The notes under the pieces were generated by a model. It was not told where the DNA came from. It searched no databases and saw only the letters and a program-made list of their open reading frames with translations. A stretch of 64,000 bases of DNA. Source: Cladocopium goreaui. Its lineage: Eukaryota > Sar > Dinophyceae > Suessiales > Symbiodiniaceae. Where the stretch lies: NCBI GenBank assembly GCA_947184155.2, contig CAMXCT020001109.1, positions 1 to 64,000 of the forward strand, written 5' to 3'. Positions 1-11,734 of the stretch are shown in pieces (within the stretch, counting starts at the first letter, position 1; each line of letters opens with the position of its first letter). A program made the position numbers and the translations under genes.

Positions 1-2810
1 AACAGTGAACATTCCATCTGCTTGATCACCTTGCTGATCTTGCCAGAGCCGCCATGCATGCAGCAACTGTTGAATAGCGATGGGTTGATCTTCTTCATGA
101 GGAGGTGGTGGTGGATCACGTGCAGCATGATCGCGACACTCTTGAATGGTTTGGCGAACTTCATGATCAGAATGATGCTGCCGGATTAGGCAGGTAGGCT
201 GCAAAGATGTTGCATGAATCATTGAGACTTCATCAACGTTGTCATAAACAATGGGAGGTGGCACTTGTACTGGAGCTTCATATGGCATGGGCTTCACATG
301 GATTCGTATGCCATTGCCAGACGAAAGTTCAGTAGCAATCGCAATGTTGAGCTGGCGAGGTCCAATCCAGACAGAACATGGCCGAACCGTGCAATGAGGG
401 ACCAATTCGGATTCCTGAATGACATCATCAGCCGTGACAAAGCGGGGAAGTGATCTCGCAAACTGCATCAAAGCATTCCCTTGTAGGGACTCCAGGAGCG
501 TAGAGACCACGACTGCAGCACGTCCATTCAAGGGTGCTTGTTCAAGGAGAACATGTCCAGCATAGGACTGCAACGGCGCCCTCATTGGTGTCGGCTGCAC
601 TACATGAAAACGAACTGCACGACCATGTTCGAGCATGTCTGTCCAAGCTTGTCTCAGATCATATGACCAAGAGATGATCTCATTGGTAATCCTCACTGGT
701 CGAGGATGCCGACACACCGTGTGGGATTCATGATGAATAAACCACGTCTGCAAATAAAGGTAAGTTGGACCATCAACTATCTCCTCTTCGCCTTCAGCAC
801 GCATCAGCTGCACAAGTTGCTGCATCCAGTTTCCAGACCAGTCCATTGCAGGCAGCTCAATCTGAGTGGGGCGCCGACTGCGTTCAGATACTGGGAAATC
901 ATCAAATTCATGTTCCTCACCATTTTTGTGTCGACGCATACCAGGATATTTCCAATGCCGGACATAGAAGTTGCCAGGAGGTGGATTGGCTGGCTCATCA
1001 GGCTGATCAGCAAGAAGGAGTCCAGGAATCACCTGACTGGCCATTGGAAAATCAAATAGGTCCGCAGCCTCGCGGGCAACTTGCACAGCATGAGCTGTAT
1101 TTCCATGCCCATCAGGTGGAGGTGGGATGATTACTTTGAGAAATGCTCCGTGCTGCAGATGGCGAGGAGCAAGTTCCAAAATGGGCCAGCCTCTACCATT
1201 ATGGTAGACTAGGCAGCTGTTTTGGACCCATTCACAATAGGCATCAACCCTTGTGAGCTGCAAAATGTTGGCTCGCCGTAGGAATGGATACACACGGTGG
1301 ACCTGCCGTGTACTGTGTGGGGCAACTGGAAGCGCACCTGGAAGAGAGTGCATATGCAGTTCCACATCTATGATGATAAGGCATTCCATTGAGGCTGGTG
1401 GAATATCTTGCACATGTTGGAGAATCACAGCCAGCACATTGGGTGGCTGATCTGGTAGTTGACATTGCATTGAATGAACCGTGACAACTTCAGCCAAGGG
1501 TACTTCTGCAATCCGCGCAACTGAAGCCACCATTGCTTGGTGCGATGACCAGTCCGCATGACCAAATGTGGTTTGTGCTGCTAAACGATACACAAAGACT
1601 GACTGGCGATCAACCGTTGATGCCATTGAAACATTGGAATCATAGTCCAAATCTTGGGCCGCTTCAACTTGGTGCGGCTCTTCTTCATGTACATCAAGGG
1701 CATGCGCTGCTGGAGCATCAGAGGTGCTCGGCAAGCCAGCCTGGTGTGTGGAAGAACTGGCGCCTGCAGTGCCAGGCAACCGACGGATGATGAAACTTTG
1801 ACCATCACGGGCATCATGTGTAGGTGCATCGCTCCATTCCAAAATGACACGTCCCTGTCGTACAGTGCAATCTTGCAGAATGCAATCTTGAACAAGATGT
1901 GCACGAGCTGCTACGTACTTGGCACTTGTAAAATGTGGCAGTGAAATAGCAAGCGATCGTTCTGCACGCTGTTGAGGGTCTTGAAATCTCAATACTGTGG
2001 CTAAACAAGCACGGCGTGGAAGGTCAAGGCCCTGAATCACAATGATGTCAAATACAATAGGTTGCATCACATTGTTCCTTGGCGGATTGGGGAACACCAC
2101 TGCGAGTGCAACATCTTCATCTGGAAATAGTTGATCACGCCATCCATCCAGAATATCAGCTGCCCAAAAACGCCAGTGTCCTTGAAGTTCCTGGGATCTG
2201 GGAACATTCCATTCAGGTACTCGGCGATGGTGGACATACCAACTTCTCAATAGAACAGGTTCATTGAGTTCTTCGCCGTCAATGAAGTCCTCCTCCATGA
2301 GTGCTTGAAAAAGGTCTTGAATGGATTGCGGTGCTTCATGCAAAAAGGGTCCAACAGGTTGGTCTTGCGGAGCATCAGTAGCTTGCCCACCATTGGGAAG
2401 ATGTCTCAGAGGAAAAATGCGTTCATCAGCATTGCGATGGGAACGGGGCGTTCTGATGCGCTTTCCACTCCAAGGTTTGTCGGTCCAGGCAGAGAGAGAT
2501 GCTTCCGAAATATCAAAACTTTGCAACGTCCAATCAGCATCAAGGCCAAGTGCAATGGAAACATTGGGATTGAACCTCACCTGTCTACTGCTCCCCAAAG
2601 CAGGGCGTGAGGTAAAGCACTCAGCATCATGATGTCGTCGTGGTTGCAGTGTACCAAGGTCAAAGGACAGGCATAGTGCTCGAAAAGAAGCTTGCCAGAC
2701 CGATGTGAATGTCGGCTCTTCCAATACTGAGTGAGTCCAAGCCAAGATTGCGGCATGGCTACTCACTTCAGGGGCCACATGGCCTGCGCAAGGACTCAGC
2801 GATGCAGACG
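1..2810 (-). CDS. LINE-like ORF2, N-terminal part (open at left edge)
   Basis: One minus-strand frame (codons complementary to plus triplets starting at base 1) has no stop from base 1 to beyond 2,811, giving at least about 930 codons; the C-terminus lies outside the window. The translation is protein-like, rich in Trp, Pro and His, with segments such as TWFIHHESHTVCRHPRPVRI near 730-690 and RLPGTAGASSS near 1,780. This style matches, from memory, the long N-terminal region of dinoflagellate LINE-type ORF2 polyproteins, whose endonuclease and RT would lie to the left. No catalytic motif is visible here, so the family call is an inference. No convincing ATG precedes the domain. It follows ORF1 in a -1 relation, and the frame is already open through the end of ORF1, so frameshifting or a polyprotein origin are both possible. 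Confidence 0.6.
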
Positions 2811-4142
2811 TCACTTGCGGGCCGAGCCAAAAGGCTCCAGCGGCCCAGGTGCAGAGGGCACGCCAGCCGCGACCTCTCCAGTCGGGTCTTTTGTCTCTGC
2901 GAGCCGAGGTCTTTTGGCTGACACATTGGAGTCGACCGCCATGGCATCGGCGCTGCTCTTCAACGCAGTGAGATGACCGTGCATAGACTCGAGGTCCTCC
3001 TGGAGCCGAGCCACTGTGGGATCGTCCACCTGCTCGTTCACCATCGCAGCCTCGGCACTCTCGATCAATTCTTGATCGCTCTTGGACAAGTCGATGAGGG
3101 CGCTGCGGCATTCCTCGAACACTTCCTTGGCTGCGTGCAAGTTCTGCTGAGCATCCTCGATGCGAGCAAGAAGAGCTGCCTCCTGTTGCTTGAAGCCTTC
3201 CGTGTAAGCTTGCCACGTTTCCAGCGCTTCCCCAAGGAAGGTGCGCCACGATCCATGCAATTGGTGTCGGGCAAGACGAGCTTGATCTAAGGCTCCTCGA
3301 GCTTCGCTCAAGTCCGTCACGGATTGATGCATAGTCTTCGTGGTAGCTGAGCGTTGCTTCTTCGCATACTTCTGGATGATGGTGTGCGCGTCTGCAGGCA
3401 TGTCCGGGATCTTTTTCATCTCGTTCAGGAACCCACGCAGTTGCGCATCCCCAAGCGCAGCAGGTGCGGCAGGTGCCGTTGACATAGCTGTGGTGCTTGT
3501 CGTCGCATGTGTTGGTTGCCAGGGCGGTGCTGGATGATGGATTCCAAGAGCTGCAGGCCCAAACTGTGGTTCTTGCACAGCATAAGGCGCCTTGGCCTTG
3601 CCTTTCCCCTTGCCTTTGCCCTTGCGGCTTCTGCTCTGACTGCGTCGTGGTGATTTGGGCCTCTGAGGCTGCTGACTTGGCCATTGGGTGGTCCAACTGC
3701 TCCAAGTAGTCGCCTCTTCTTCGTCCCATCGCTGATTCCGTCGGCGCGGGCTGGCTCCTCCTCGTGCCTGATGGACATATGTAGTATCGCGCTCTTCCCA
3801 ATATGTGCCACAATCTGGACATCTTTGATGGCTCTGCTTGCATAGTCTCCAGCACCATCCGCAACGCCAGGATTCTTTTTCCATCTTCGTCATGATCACC
3901 TTTGAGATGCGTAGCACCAATCCAGGGTCTCGAGAGTGATGGGATGATAGGGTCCAATGCAACTTGCGAAGCTGGGGAACTGTGAGCTGCTTGTAGCCTT
4001 TCTGGAAGAGATACCAATCCAACCGAGCACGAGCTCGAGAACGACGCTGCGCGCGACGCTGTGTGTTGGTCGTTTTGTCCAAAACAGCCAGGCCAGCACA
4101 ATAGTCCAAAACCAATGATGAGAATGAGCAAAATGAGGTCAA
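2811..4142 (-). CDS. LINE-like ORF1 with RanBP2-like zinc finger and coiled coil
   Basis: The frame opens just after a TGA at 4,149-4,151 and ends at the TGA at 2,811. The first codon of the 443-codon frame is TTG; the first ATG is at 3,893, giving about 361 codons, and I favour that start. Residues 92-113 (from 4,142) hold W-x-C-x2-C-x10-C-x2-C-G (Cys 94, 97, 108, 111), a RanBP2-like zinc finger that binds single-stranded nucleic acid in known families. A basic RSQSRSRKGKGKGKGKAK tract follows near 165-185, then an Ala/Pro linker and a long charged heptad-like region at about 265-400, probably a coiled coil. This is the expected make-up of a retroelement RNA-binding ORF1. The next reading frame (ORF2) begins where it ends. 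Product function is inferred from composition and context only. Confidence 0.6.
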   Translation of the reverse strand: MTSFCSFSSLVLDYCAGLAVLDKTTNTQRRAQRRSRARARLDWYLFQKGYKQLTVPQLRKLHWTLSSHHSRDPGLVLRISKVIMTKMEKESWRCGWCWRLCKQSHQRCPDCGTYWEERDTTYVHQARGGASPRRRNQRWDEEEATTWSSWTTQWPSQQPQRPKSPRRSQSRSRKGKGKGKGKAKAPYAVQEPQFGPAALGIHHPAPPWQPTHATTSTTAMSTAPAAPAALGDAQLRGFLNEMKKIPDMPADAHTIIQKYAKKQRSATTKTMHQSVTDLSEARGALDQARLARHQLHGSWRTFLGEALETWQAYTEGFKQQEAALLARIEDAQQNLHAAKEVFEECRSALIDLSKSDQELIESAEAAMVNEQVDDPTVARLQEDLESMHGHLTALKSSADAMAVDSNVSAKRPRLAETKDPTGEVAAGVPSAPGPLEPFGSARK

Positions 4143-4521
4143 ACTTGATCAAGTAGAACCGTGGCGTAGACATACACAATGATGCAGTATCTTGATATAC
4201 TTGAGGACAAGGTCAACTCAAGGAACAAGGCGCAACCACAGTGATGCTAGCCCGAGTATCGAGTCAAAGTCAATGATGAAGGTCCGTGTAAATAACCCAG
4301 GGTAAGACCAGTTCAGGTTATAAAACACCGCAAAAGAAAACAACTGCAGGGCGAAGCCAGGTGACAGCAGAATCCAATGCAGACCAGATCAGGTGGTTCC
4401 GGCTTGCACAGAGCCGGAAGAGCACAAGAAAAAGGCTAGAAGCCGTGCAACGACGGCAGCAGCCCGCGGGATATGGCTGGGTTCCCGCTTAGGTCGGGCG
4501 TGGGGAGCTTAAGCCACAACC
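4143..4521 (-). other. probable 5' leader of the LINE-like element
   Basis: About 380 bases upstream of ORF1 on its strand with no long frame. GC-richer patches (around 4,440-4,500) contrast sharply with the AT-rich block that follows, so the element's 5' end probably lies near 4,500-4,525. No promoter motif could be assigned. Confidence 0.3.
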
Positions 4522-4585
4522 TTATATAATTACTTAATATAAAATTATTTTTTTAAAAAATAATAAAATAAAATTATTTTATATT
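4522..4585. repeat. AT-only palindromic cluster
   Basis: A run of A/T with a perfect inverted repeat, ATTATTTTTT-T-AAAAAATAAT (10 bp arms, 1 nt loop), followed by a second, imperfect palindrome (ATAAAATAAA / ATTATTTTAT). It sits exactly between the GC-rich presumed element leader and another GC-rich patch at 4,598-4,650. Confidence 0.6.
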
Positions 4586-7250
4586 TGTTCGATTTCTTCG
4601 ATCCGAACTCTGGGCTCCCGGGCCGGGGTGCAGGAGGCGGCCCCGAGCGCAGCAGGGACTCCAGGCATGGCACCATGAACGCGCAGGTCTTGCCTCCACG
4701 AAACGAGAATATAGAAAATAACGATATAGAAATGATGTTAATCCAAAAAAAAAATAGAAAAACTCAAAAAATCTGTGAGATATTCTATTGATATCGATTT
4801 GAAAAATATATTTATAACAAATATTTATACAAAATATATCAATGAGAAATCTTTAAATGAAGAAAGGAAATGATATTATTTGTGAATTATTTGTGAATTT
4901 AACGAGAATATGTTTTACATAATTAAAAATTACTACATTGAATTTACAACTAAGCTACATTCTAAATTCAATTATAATAATTAGAACTAAGTAAATCTAC
5001 AGAACAATACATCTAAATTTGTCACAAATTGCAAATGTAAATGTGTTACATTCGATGAGAACACTCACGTCATTGAACACAAGCGTAAAACGTCACAGAA
5101 ACTTACTGGAAACTCTCTAGAAACTCTCTAGAAACTCTCTGTCTCTTTCTGTTTTGATAAAATGTAACACAAAGAGAGACAGTAAAGTTGCTGTTTAGAC
5201 TCACATTTTGAGACAGTGTTTCGTGAAACATGACAACATGACAACATGACAACATGACAAAGTTACCGTTACAACATGTTACAACATAAGGTGAGAATAG
5301 GTGAGTATTGTAGGTGAGTATAAGTGACAAGTGAAACTTGTAAAAAACGAAGAAAACGCGAGAATAATGATTTGAAAAGCCTTTGTTTGACATCATTTGC
5401 TGTCATATCATTTGACATCATTTTTGACATCCCTTTGGAGGGTTCCAGACATGAAGACCGTCGAGGCTCTGCTATGAAATGTTCCCATCTCGTGTTACTC
5501 GCGAAACACCAGGTAAAAATCCGCACTTGTGTGTGTTTTGCACCTGCAAGGCATTCTTGGGGATGAACCCAGGTGTTTTACATCTTTTTGATTCTTTTTA
5601 CATCTTGTAAAGAATTCTGTTCTTTGCTATGTTGCTTTTTGGGGCACTGAAGCTTGGGCGCACAGCTCCCCCAGCAGCACACCTGTTACTGCGATTTGCT
5701 GGGATGCATTTTTTTGTCGCATTTCTCTGCTAAATCTTGCGCATAGCCTTGTGATTCAGTGGAACACTGGGCCTATTGCCTTCAGGTTTGCCAATGACCA
5801 CAGAATACCACATACACACCATCCTTACTTACGCACCATGATGTACCACCTCCTCAAATATGGTACCATGATGTACCATGCCTGTCACTCTGTCACTCCC
5901 TTTTCACACCTAAGCCACTAACGTCACGTAATCTTGCACTTCGTGTCAAAACAACCACCCTGTCCCTTGCACAAGCTCAATGGAAGACAAAAAAAACAAG
6001 ACCAACTGAGCGTTTTCCCTTGGTTTTTTGCAAAGATTTGTTCTTCTTTCTCCTTCCACTCGTATTGGAACCAAGAGAAGATGTTTTCCTCTTAAGAAAC
6101 TCTGAATTGTTGTCTCAATCTCTCTTAATTACATTTAATTGCTGCAGTTTCATATGCAACTTGAATTCTCGGAGTGGATTTGCATTCGACAACACTTGGC
6201 GACAGGAATTGAATTTGAGACCCCAACATCAAGCAGTGTGGATCAGTCAAAATCAGTGTGGATCAGTGTGGATCTGGTATCAATGTAAGGTCATCGATGG
6301 CTGTGTGACACACTTGTGAATGTTCCAAATGATCTCGATCAGTGGATGCCATATGATCCATATGAGATCTGGTCAAATGATCACAAATTGTCACAATACA
6401 CATATTCCGCTTCTCTGTTTCTGCGCGTCTGTGCCCGTGTTTCTCTGCAAAAAAAACCGTGATCCAATTGATCTAAGAATCCAAGGTAATGTTCAGACCT
6501 CGGAAGTCTCAAACCATTGGTGGCCGTATGTGGCCATAGCTACGGGATCTTTCCGATTCGTTTCTACGAGAAACGTTTCCCATCTCCGCGCTTCGTTTCA
6601 TTCGGATTCCGCGGTTTCGGCGGAACCGTTGTCTGTCCCCGCCTGAGCCTGTCTGTGCACAGGCCATCAGGTCACGGCCCGACAGCACAATTGGAATGGC
6701 ATACTTTTGCACCTTAAAAAAAAAAACAAAAGAGAGACAAAAAGAGCACACTTCTCATGCCATTGTCTCAGAAAGTGGATTGAAAGCATGTGAAAGTGTG
6801 ACAGGAATGGTTTCGATACGAAGATATCGAAGTTTGCTGATAGATTGATCGCAAAACGTTTCGCAAAACATTGCAAAACACTGGGTTATTGCTAAGCTTT
6901 CGGCAGGTGTGGGACGATCATAGCCACATCGACGCAAGTTGTCGAACAACGAATCTACAAGTTTTGCCTCAGTAAAAAAAACACATGTGCCAAACAGTTC
7001 CAAACAGATCAAACAGATGCAAATAACAAAGCACGGTGTGTTCCACGGGTCGTCGGAAACCGTAGGGATCGGAAGCATTATGAAGAATAAAACGATGCGT
7101 CACGACGCTGCGTCACCGACAAACATCGTGGCCTCTGAAAAGCGGACGATGGGCTTCAGGTCCTCGCAATTTTCGCCTGTGACCTCAGGACGAGGTCCCA
7201 AATAGGTCCCTAACAGGCCCCAAAGTGTTTGAACATGTTTGGGCTCTCGC
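4586..7250. other. AT-rich intergenic stretch without a recognisable gene
   Basis: Only short frames occur on either strand and none resembles a known domain. Simple repeats are present: an 11 bp direct repeat (AAACTCTCTAG) near 5,108-5,140, about four ACAACATG units at 5,228-5,260, AGGTGAGTA-like repeats at 5,290-5,325 and a CAGTGTGGAT repeat near 6,232-6,275. Possible splice donors occur (for example CACCAG|GTAAAA near 5,512) but no exon could be supported. Confidence 0.5.
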
Positions 7251-8605
7251 GATGCACACGGCTGAAGTGCTGTGAATCACAATCGGGTGCAAAGATCGCT
7301 GCCTTTTTCACCTTAGGAATGTGCCAGGTCCATGGCACATAGCAATTGCATGCTCAAGGGATCCGCTGGTGGATCGTAGAGCCGCAGTGCATTGAAATGG
7401 AAAGATGTCATGAGGGTTGATGAAGAGCATCCATGAAGGACAAAAGCACTGATTGATCTGAAGTAAGAATTTCAAAGTTGTGTTTTTCTCATTCATCAAC
7501 CAACATCACATATGGCTTGCGTAGCCATTGCTGAAAAGAAATACAGAGCTGCATATCCTCTTTTGTCAGGATTTCAGCCCACAAAGCTGTAGTAGCTCCA
7601 TCTATGACCCCACATCTTTGGCAGGTGTGAGGCAATCAGAGAACGTGATGCTGCTGAGTCGTTAGTATGTGATGTACTGCTGCTGATCAGTGGTGTTGGT
7701 TGTGAGCTTCCTTGACTGGTAGGGACCGGTGGTAATGATGGTGGTGCTGCAGCTGATGCTGTGGCGGGTGTTGGAATTGGTGGCACAGGTGGTTCTGGTT
7801 GCATTGTCTCATCATCTACTTCTGTGGCTGTTCTTTCTGTTGTTTCGGGTAATGGTGGCGGTTGTGGTGTCTCTGGTTCAAGTAGTTGTTGTTGAACAAT
7901 TTCATCAAGTGGTTGTGGCGCGCGAGGTCGTTGGTGTAGTTGAGCTTGTCGTAGTTGGTTTTGAAATTCTTCTGCTTCTGTTTCGAACCGTGGTCGAACA
8001 TTTCTCTCCAAGCCATCGCCAATAGAAATATGTTGATGAAAGTCCTGTCGGACATTGTGATGGTATGTTGGCGCGTAATGCAAATGCTCTGACTGTTTTG
8101 GATGTTCAAGTGGTACTGGTAATGTATCTTGCATTGGTTGTGGTGGAGTTGATGGTGATGGAACTGGTGATGGTGGCTCTCCAAGAAGTAGAACAGGTTC
8201 TGCAGGTTTTGCAGGAAACATCTAGACATCTTCGGTGCACAGGAGCCGCAATCTCTGGCTCGAGGGGCTCATCATCTGCAGGCCCGGGTCCACAGTGGTC
8301 TTCCCACATACCTGCTGCGAGTGTCTTCTCACAGCTTTTCAAGGCTCGGATGTCACATACTTGGTGTCCATGATTCCAGCCCATATGCAGGACGCAATTG
8401 TTCATAGGCCACCTGCACGGTAGTGGAACCAGCTTGCATCCAAGCCGATGCATCATGTAGAAGCAAACGGCCAAGAGCGTAGCCTCCACGTTTCTTCCCA
8501 GAGGATCGCTTCGTCCTTGTTGGACCTGGTCTTTCGCAAAAGTGCACGCCGGATGATCTGTGATGCTCTCATCTCATTAATCACACGAAGTGCTTGGCAT
8601 CGGAG
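7251..8605 (-). repeat. module copy a: element C integrase tail, linker and 3' tail
   Basis: This 1.36 kb segment recurs almost unchanged at 13,584-14,987 and in part at 15,041-15,266. All copies share the start GATGCACACGGCTGAAG (plus strand); a and b diverge on the right after CATCGGAG (8,605 / 14,987). On the minus strand the module covers the end of integrase, the Pro-rich linker and about 320 bases of tail. Here it is contiguous with the rest of element C. Confidence 0.85.
7574..8221 (-). CDS. element C Pro/Gln-rich linker ORF (copy a)
   Basis: A 215-codon frame starting at a real ATG. It is dominated by Pro, Gln, Glu and Ser/Thr (for example EPPSPVPSPSTPPQPMQ) and has no recognisable fold. 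In Copia-type pol proteins a low-complexity linker separates integrase from reverse transcriptase, and this ORF lies just downstream of integrase remnants on the same strand, so I read it as that linker. The expected RVT_2 domain does not follow: the frame stops at 7,574 and the next 320 bases carry only broken frames. The paralogue at 13,898-14,545 differs by only a few residues and keeps the same start and stop. Confidence 0.5.
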   Translation of the reverse strand: MFPAKPAEPVLLLGEPPSPVPSPSTPPQPMQDTLPVPLEHPKQSEHLHYAPTYHHNVRQDFHQHISIGDGLERNVRPRFETEAEEFQNQLRQAQLHQRPRAPQPLDEIVQQQLLEPETPQPPPLPETTERTATEVDDETMQPEPPVPPIPTPATASAAAPPSLPPVPTSQGSSQPTPLISSSTSHTNDSAASRSLIASHLPKMWGHRWSYYSFVG

Positions 8606-10002
8606 CTCTTCGGCCAACAACTGGCTGTCTGCAACTGCTAAAGCCCGATCGTCTCCAAAAAGATCGCCTGGAAACCGTGGTAGTCGGCAAAAAACGGCCT
8701 GATATGGGCTTCTGCCTTTGGATCCAGTTGTTGAATTTGCCGCTTGGACTGCTGCTACGAGGACCCAGTCGAGAGCCTCGCCGCTGGTCACTGCATTCTC
8801 GTCTAGCAATCGTTCAACCATTGTTCTCAGCACCGAGTTCTTTCTCTCGATGGTCCCAATCCTCCAGTGCGCTTCTGGGGGTATCACCACCACATGAACT
8901 CCAGCTTCTTCCATATGCAAACGGAAATCGCCTTCAAAGGCTCCATCTGCATCAACTTCACAAACAAGTGGATATCCATACGGCATCAGCCAGCATTTGC
9001 GAAACTGATCCACCACATATGTTGAGGCTCGACTGTATAGACGAACCGCTTGATGTATAGTGAAGGCGCTAAATCTGCAATGCCAAGGATAGGATGACTC
9101 GTGCCAGAAAGATCTCGCACGTACACCACATCCATTTGAACGCGCTCTCCAACCTGTCCCATGAAGTGTGGAATTGATGCTGGTCGCGGCGCTGGAGGCG
9201 GTTTCGTCCTCTCGCGCGATCCGCACACCATGTTCTCCAGGGCAGTCAAAGTTGGACCGTTGATGGATCCATGTGCAGCAAGAAGTCGCGTCAGCTCCTT
9301 CTTGTTGGCGTGGCCAGTGTTGATATGTAGCCTTGCCACTGAAGCTTTCACCTCCTTGGGCAGGGTCTTGGGCGGATTGGGATAGGTGATGTCGGTGCGG
9401 AGACCTGGAACTGGAAGTCGTGAGTCTGGATCGTCCGCATCAGCTTCTCGTCCTGCTGGTGTAGATGATGGTTTGTGAGGGTCAGGCAAGCTGAAAAAGA
9501 AGATCGCGGCATTGACTGGTGTGCCAAATCGCTGCTTCGGACATGTGATGTTGCTCAAATCTTCCCATTCTAGTGACATAGTTTGGTCGTTGTGAAGCAG
9601 TGCTGCTCCACGGTGGGTGAAAGCGATGTGACGAGGCATTCTCCGGGTGATAGGCTCCATGGCCAACTGAACTCTGGTTAGCTCCCATGGCACCATGTGG
9701 GCGATCTGGTTGTAGATCTCATGTCCTGGTTGAAGCACCAAAGTTTTGATGGCACTGTTGACAAACATGTTGTGCACTTCGCTCAGCAGTTTACGCCAAA
9801 GCTCGTGGTCATCCACAGGCTGTGCCACCCACACTTGATGAGTATCAAATCTGTTTGGGCACAATTTCTTGGCGATCTGCTTGAGGGCTCGAAGAATGGC
9901 TCTTACCATGTCGTCCGGGTACTCCTGTGACAAGGTCACATTGATGCCTTCCAAAGGTCGGCACAGTTGACGTTCTTGAGCAGAGAATCGTCGGTGGAGT
10001 GC
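8453..10002 (-). pseudogene. element C integrase (pre-integrase + DDE core), frameshifted
   Basis: Two frames together give a Copia-type integrase. The first (about 10,002-8,986) carries the pre-integrase region with LHINTGHANKKELTRLL and a downstream Cys, then the core start VQMDVVYVRD containing the first catalytic Asp. A frame change near 9,020 moves to the frame ending at 8,453, with CEVDADGAFEGDF (second Asp) and PPEAHWRIGTIERKN (Glu). The DDE triad is therefore visible but split. The upstream methyltransferase-like segment is in the same frame as the first part, separated only by an in-frame TAG at 10,003-10,005. Integrase inserts cDNA into host DNA in LTR elements; this copy cannot make an intact enzyme. 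Confidence 0.8.
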
Positions 10003-11102
10003 CTAAGCCATGTTTGAGTTGTTCAGAATAAACTTGTGCGTCTTGATGATGGGGAAGCCGTCGGGGTCCACTGCGCCAAATGCCCCTGCATCAGCAACGA
10101 CAACTTGGGCGCCAGGGAGTTCAGATAGTTCCGCGCCGCATGCTTCATCCCAAATACGGCAACGTTGTGAGCTTTCGAAGATGAGATAGTTTCCCCTCTC
10201 CGCCTGCTTCTTGATCTGCTGGCAAGTCCATCGCAGCAAAAGACGCTGCAGTTCTCGCATAGCCTCCAACTCTTCCATGCGATGGTAATAGTTGCAGTTT
10301 TCATTCAGAAAGTTCCACAACGTACAGGGAAAACCAACCAGCAGAAGCAATGGTCGAAGCTGTTGGATGGCATGTTCAAATCCTTGCCTTCATTCGTGTC
10401 AAAGGGTTCAACGGCATTGAAACCATACTGCGCGGAAAACAACGTGGCCTTCGCCGTACCTGCATAGAGCTCCATCAAGTCTGCAAAGTTGCGCTTGTCA
10501 CGTTCTGGAGGGAGAGCTTGAAGGGCATTCCCTTCGGCAGTCATGCACTCAATGACCTTGTTGGTGGCGCCGATCAACCGCTTTCTTCGTCCAGAGACCA
10601 GCTGTAGAGGCTGTCCACTTCGTCCAGCAGCTGGTCGTGGTCTTGCATCTCCTCCGACTTGAGTCCGTGGCCCGCTGCTGAAGATGTCATGGAAGGTGGT
10701 CTCGATCTGATGGCACCACTCTTCATGACTGGCTGGTACTGGCTGGTATCCCAAGGCCTGCAAGGGATTCACCTTGGGAGCGCATTTCTTCTTCGCCTGG
10801 GAGCCTTGCAGTGAAAGATGTTCTGGCTGGCAACTCGGTGGTGTTGGGATCGAACTGTCCACCGTTGTAGAGGAAGACGGTAGAGGCAATGATGACTTGG
10901 AGCAAGAGCCATCCAATTTCCACCCTGCTCCTACCCAACCCCGCCGTGCCTGGCAAGTGAGGCATGTTGCAAAGCTCCCGTGCACGTTGCCGTGGCGGTT
11001 GAAGTGAGGGTGTGCGCAGGTCTCCTGGAGCTCGTTTCGATGTATCTCTGCTGCACTAAGCTCCTTCTGCGCACGGGATTTGGACTTGTTCTTGCCCTTC
11101 AC
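10003..11102 (-). pseudogene. element C methyltransferase-like domain between protease and integrase
   Basis: The frame from 11,102 carries a Cys/His cluster (residues 29-50, CAHP...CLTC) and then MELYAGTAKAT at about 10,475-10,445, which resembles a SAM-binding motif I, followed by an acidic EPFDTNEGKDL. A one-base frameshift near 10,370 moves to the frame ending at 10,003, which has VGFPCTLWNFLNEN (Cys codon at 10,326-10,324) and, 50 residues later, GNYLIFESS (Glu near 10,176). This is the motif order I / IV / VI of cytosine-C5 methyltransferases, but strongly diverged. The position between retropepsin and integrase is not that of any standard Copia domain. Function is unknown; the fold assignment is an inference from motif order. 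Confidence 0.5.
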
Positions 11103-11114
11103 CCGTCCACCTTG

Positions 11115-11734
11115 TCATCGTCCAGTGTGTCGCCTGGGGCGGGGTGTATTGGTGCAACCTTTGCCAGCTCCACCAGCTTTCTGGTTAACTTCTTCCATCG
11201 CTTCCTCAGCTCGGGATTGACGTGCATCGCGGAGAGACAGAAGCGAAGGTGATCGAATTGCTAAAGGAGCCATAGGTGCCAACATGCTGAACTCGTCGAC
11301 ATGCTCCAAGGTGAAAGCTGTGGCAATTTCTGGATCATCAAACCCCTTGCCTGCAAGTTGTGTCCAAACACGCAATCGATGTGGTTGTGCAGGATACTCA
11401 GTAATTTCAATTGCCAAATGGCCACCAACACGTTTGAGCTTGGTGGTGACATCCAATGTGCTGAAATAACCAACTTGCTGTGTGAGGTCAATGACTGCAC
11501 CTAAACGCTTCAAAACACGCAAACTGGCAAGAAAAGGAATGTTGGTGTCCACCACATTGGCTCCAAAAACCAAACGACATTGTTCAATAGCACCAGGAAC
11601 CCATGCTTTCTTCTCATGTGATTTGATGGGCGCCCCAGCACCGAACTGAAACTGTTCGTGGCTCGCCTGCTTGACGATCTTGAGGCGCGCTGCTTCCAGC
11701 TTTTCTGCCTGCAGTGCGATCCATTGAGTTCCAC
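11115..11734 (-). pseudogene. element C retropepsin-like protease remnant
   Basis: The frame at 11,573-11,115 begins FGANVVDTNIPFLASLRVL followed by KRLGAVIDL, the pattern of the C-terminal half of a retropepsin-type aspartic protease (a hydrophobic I-P-F-L segment, then L-G-A-V-I-D). The N-terminal half lies in other frames upstream (11,734-11,574); near 11,790 a segment reading YMILDCMPT occupies the expected D-T-G position, so the active-site triplet looks mutated. At least one frameshift near 11,575 separates the halves. In retroelements this protease cleaves Gag-Pol. It lies between the zinc-knuckle segment and the methyltransferase-like segment. Disrupted and presumably inactive. Confidence 0.55.
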
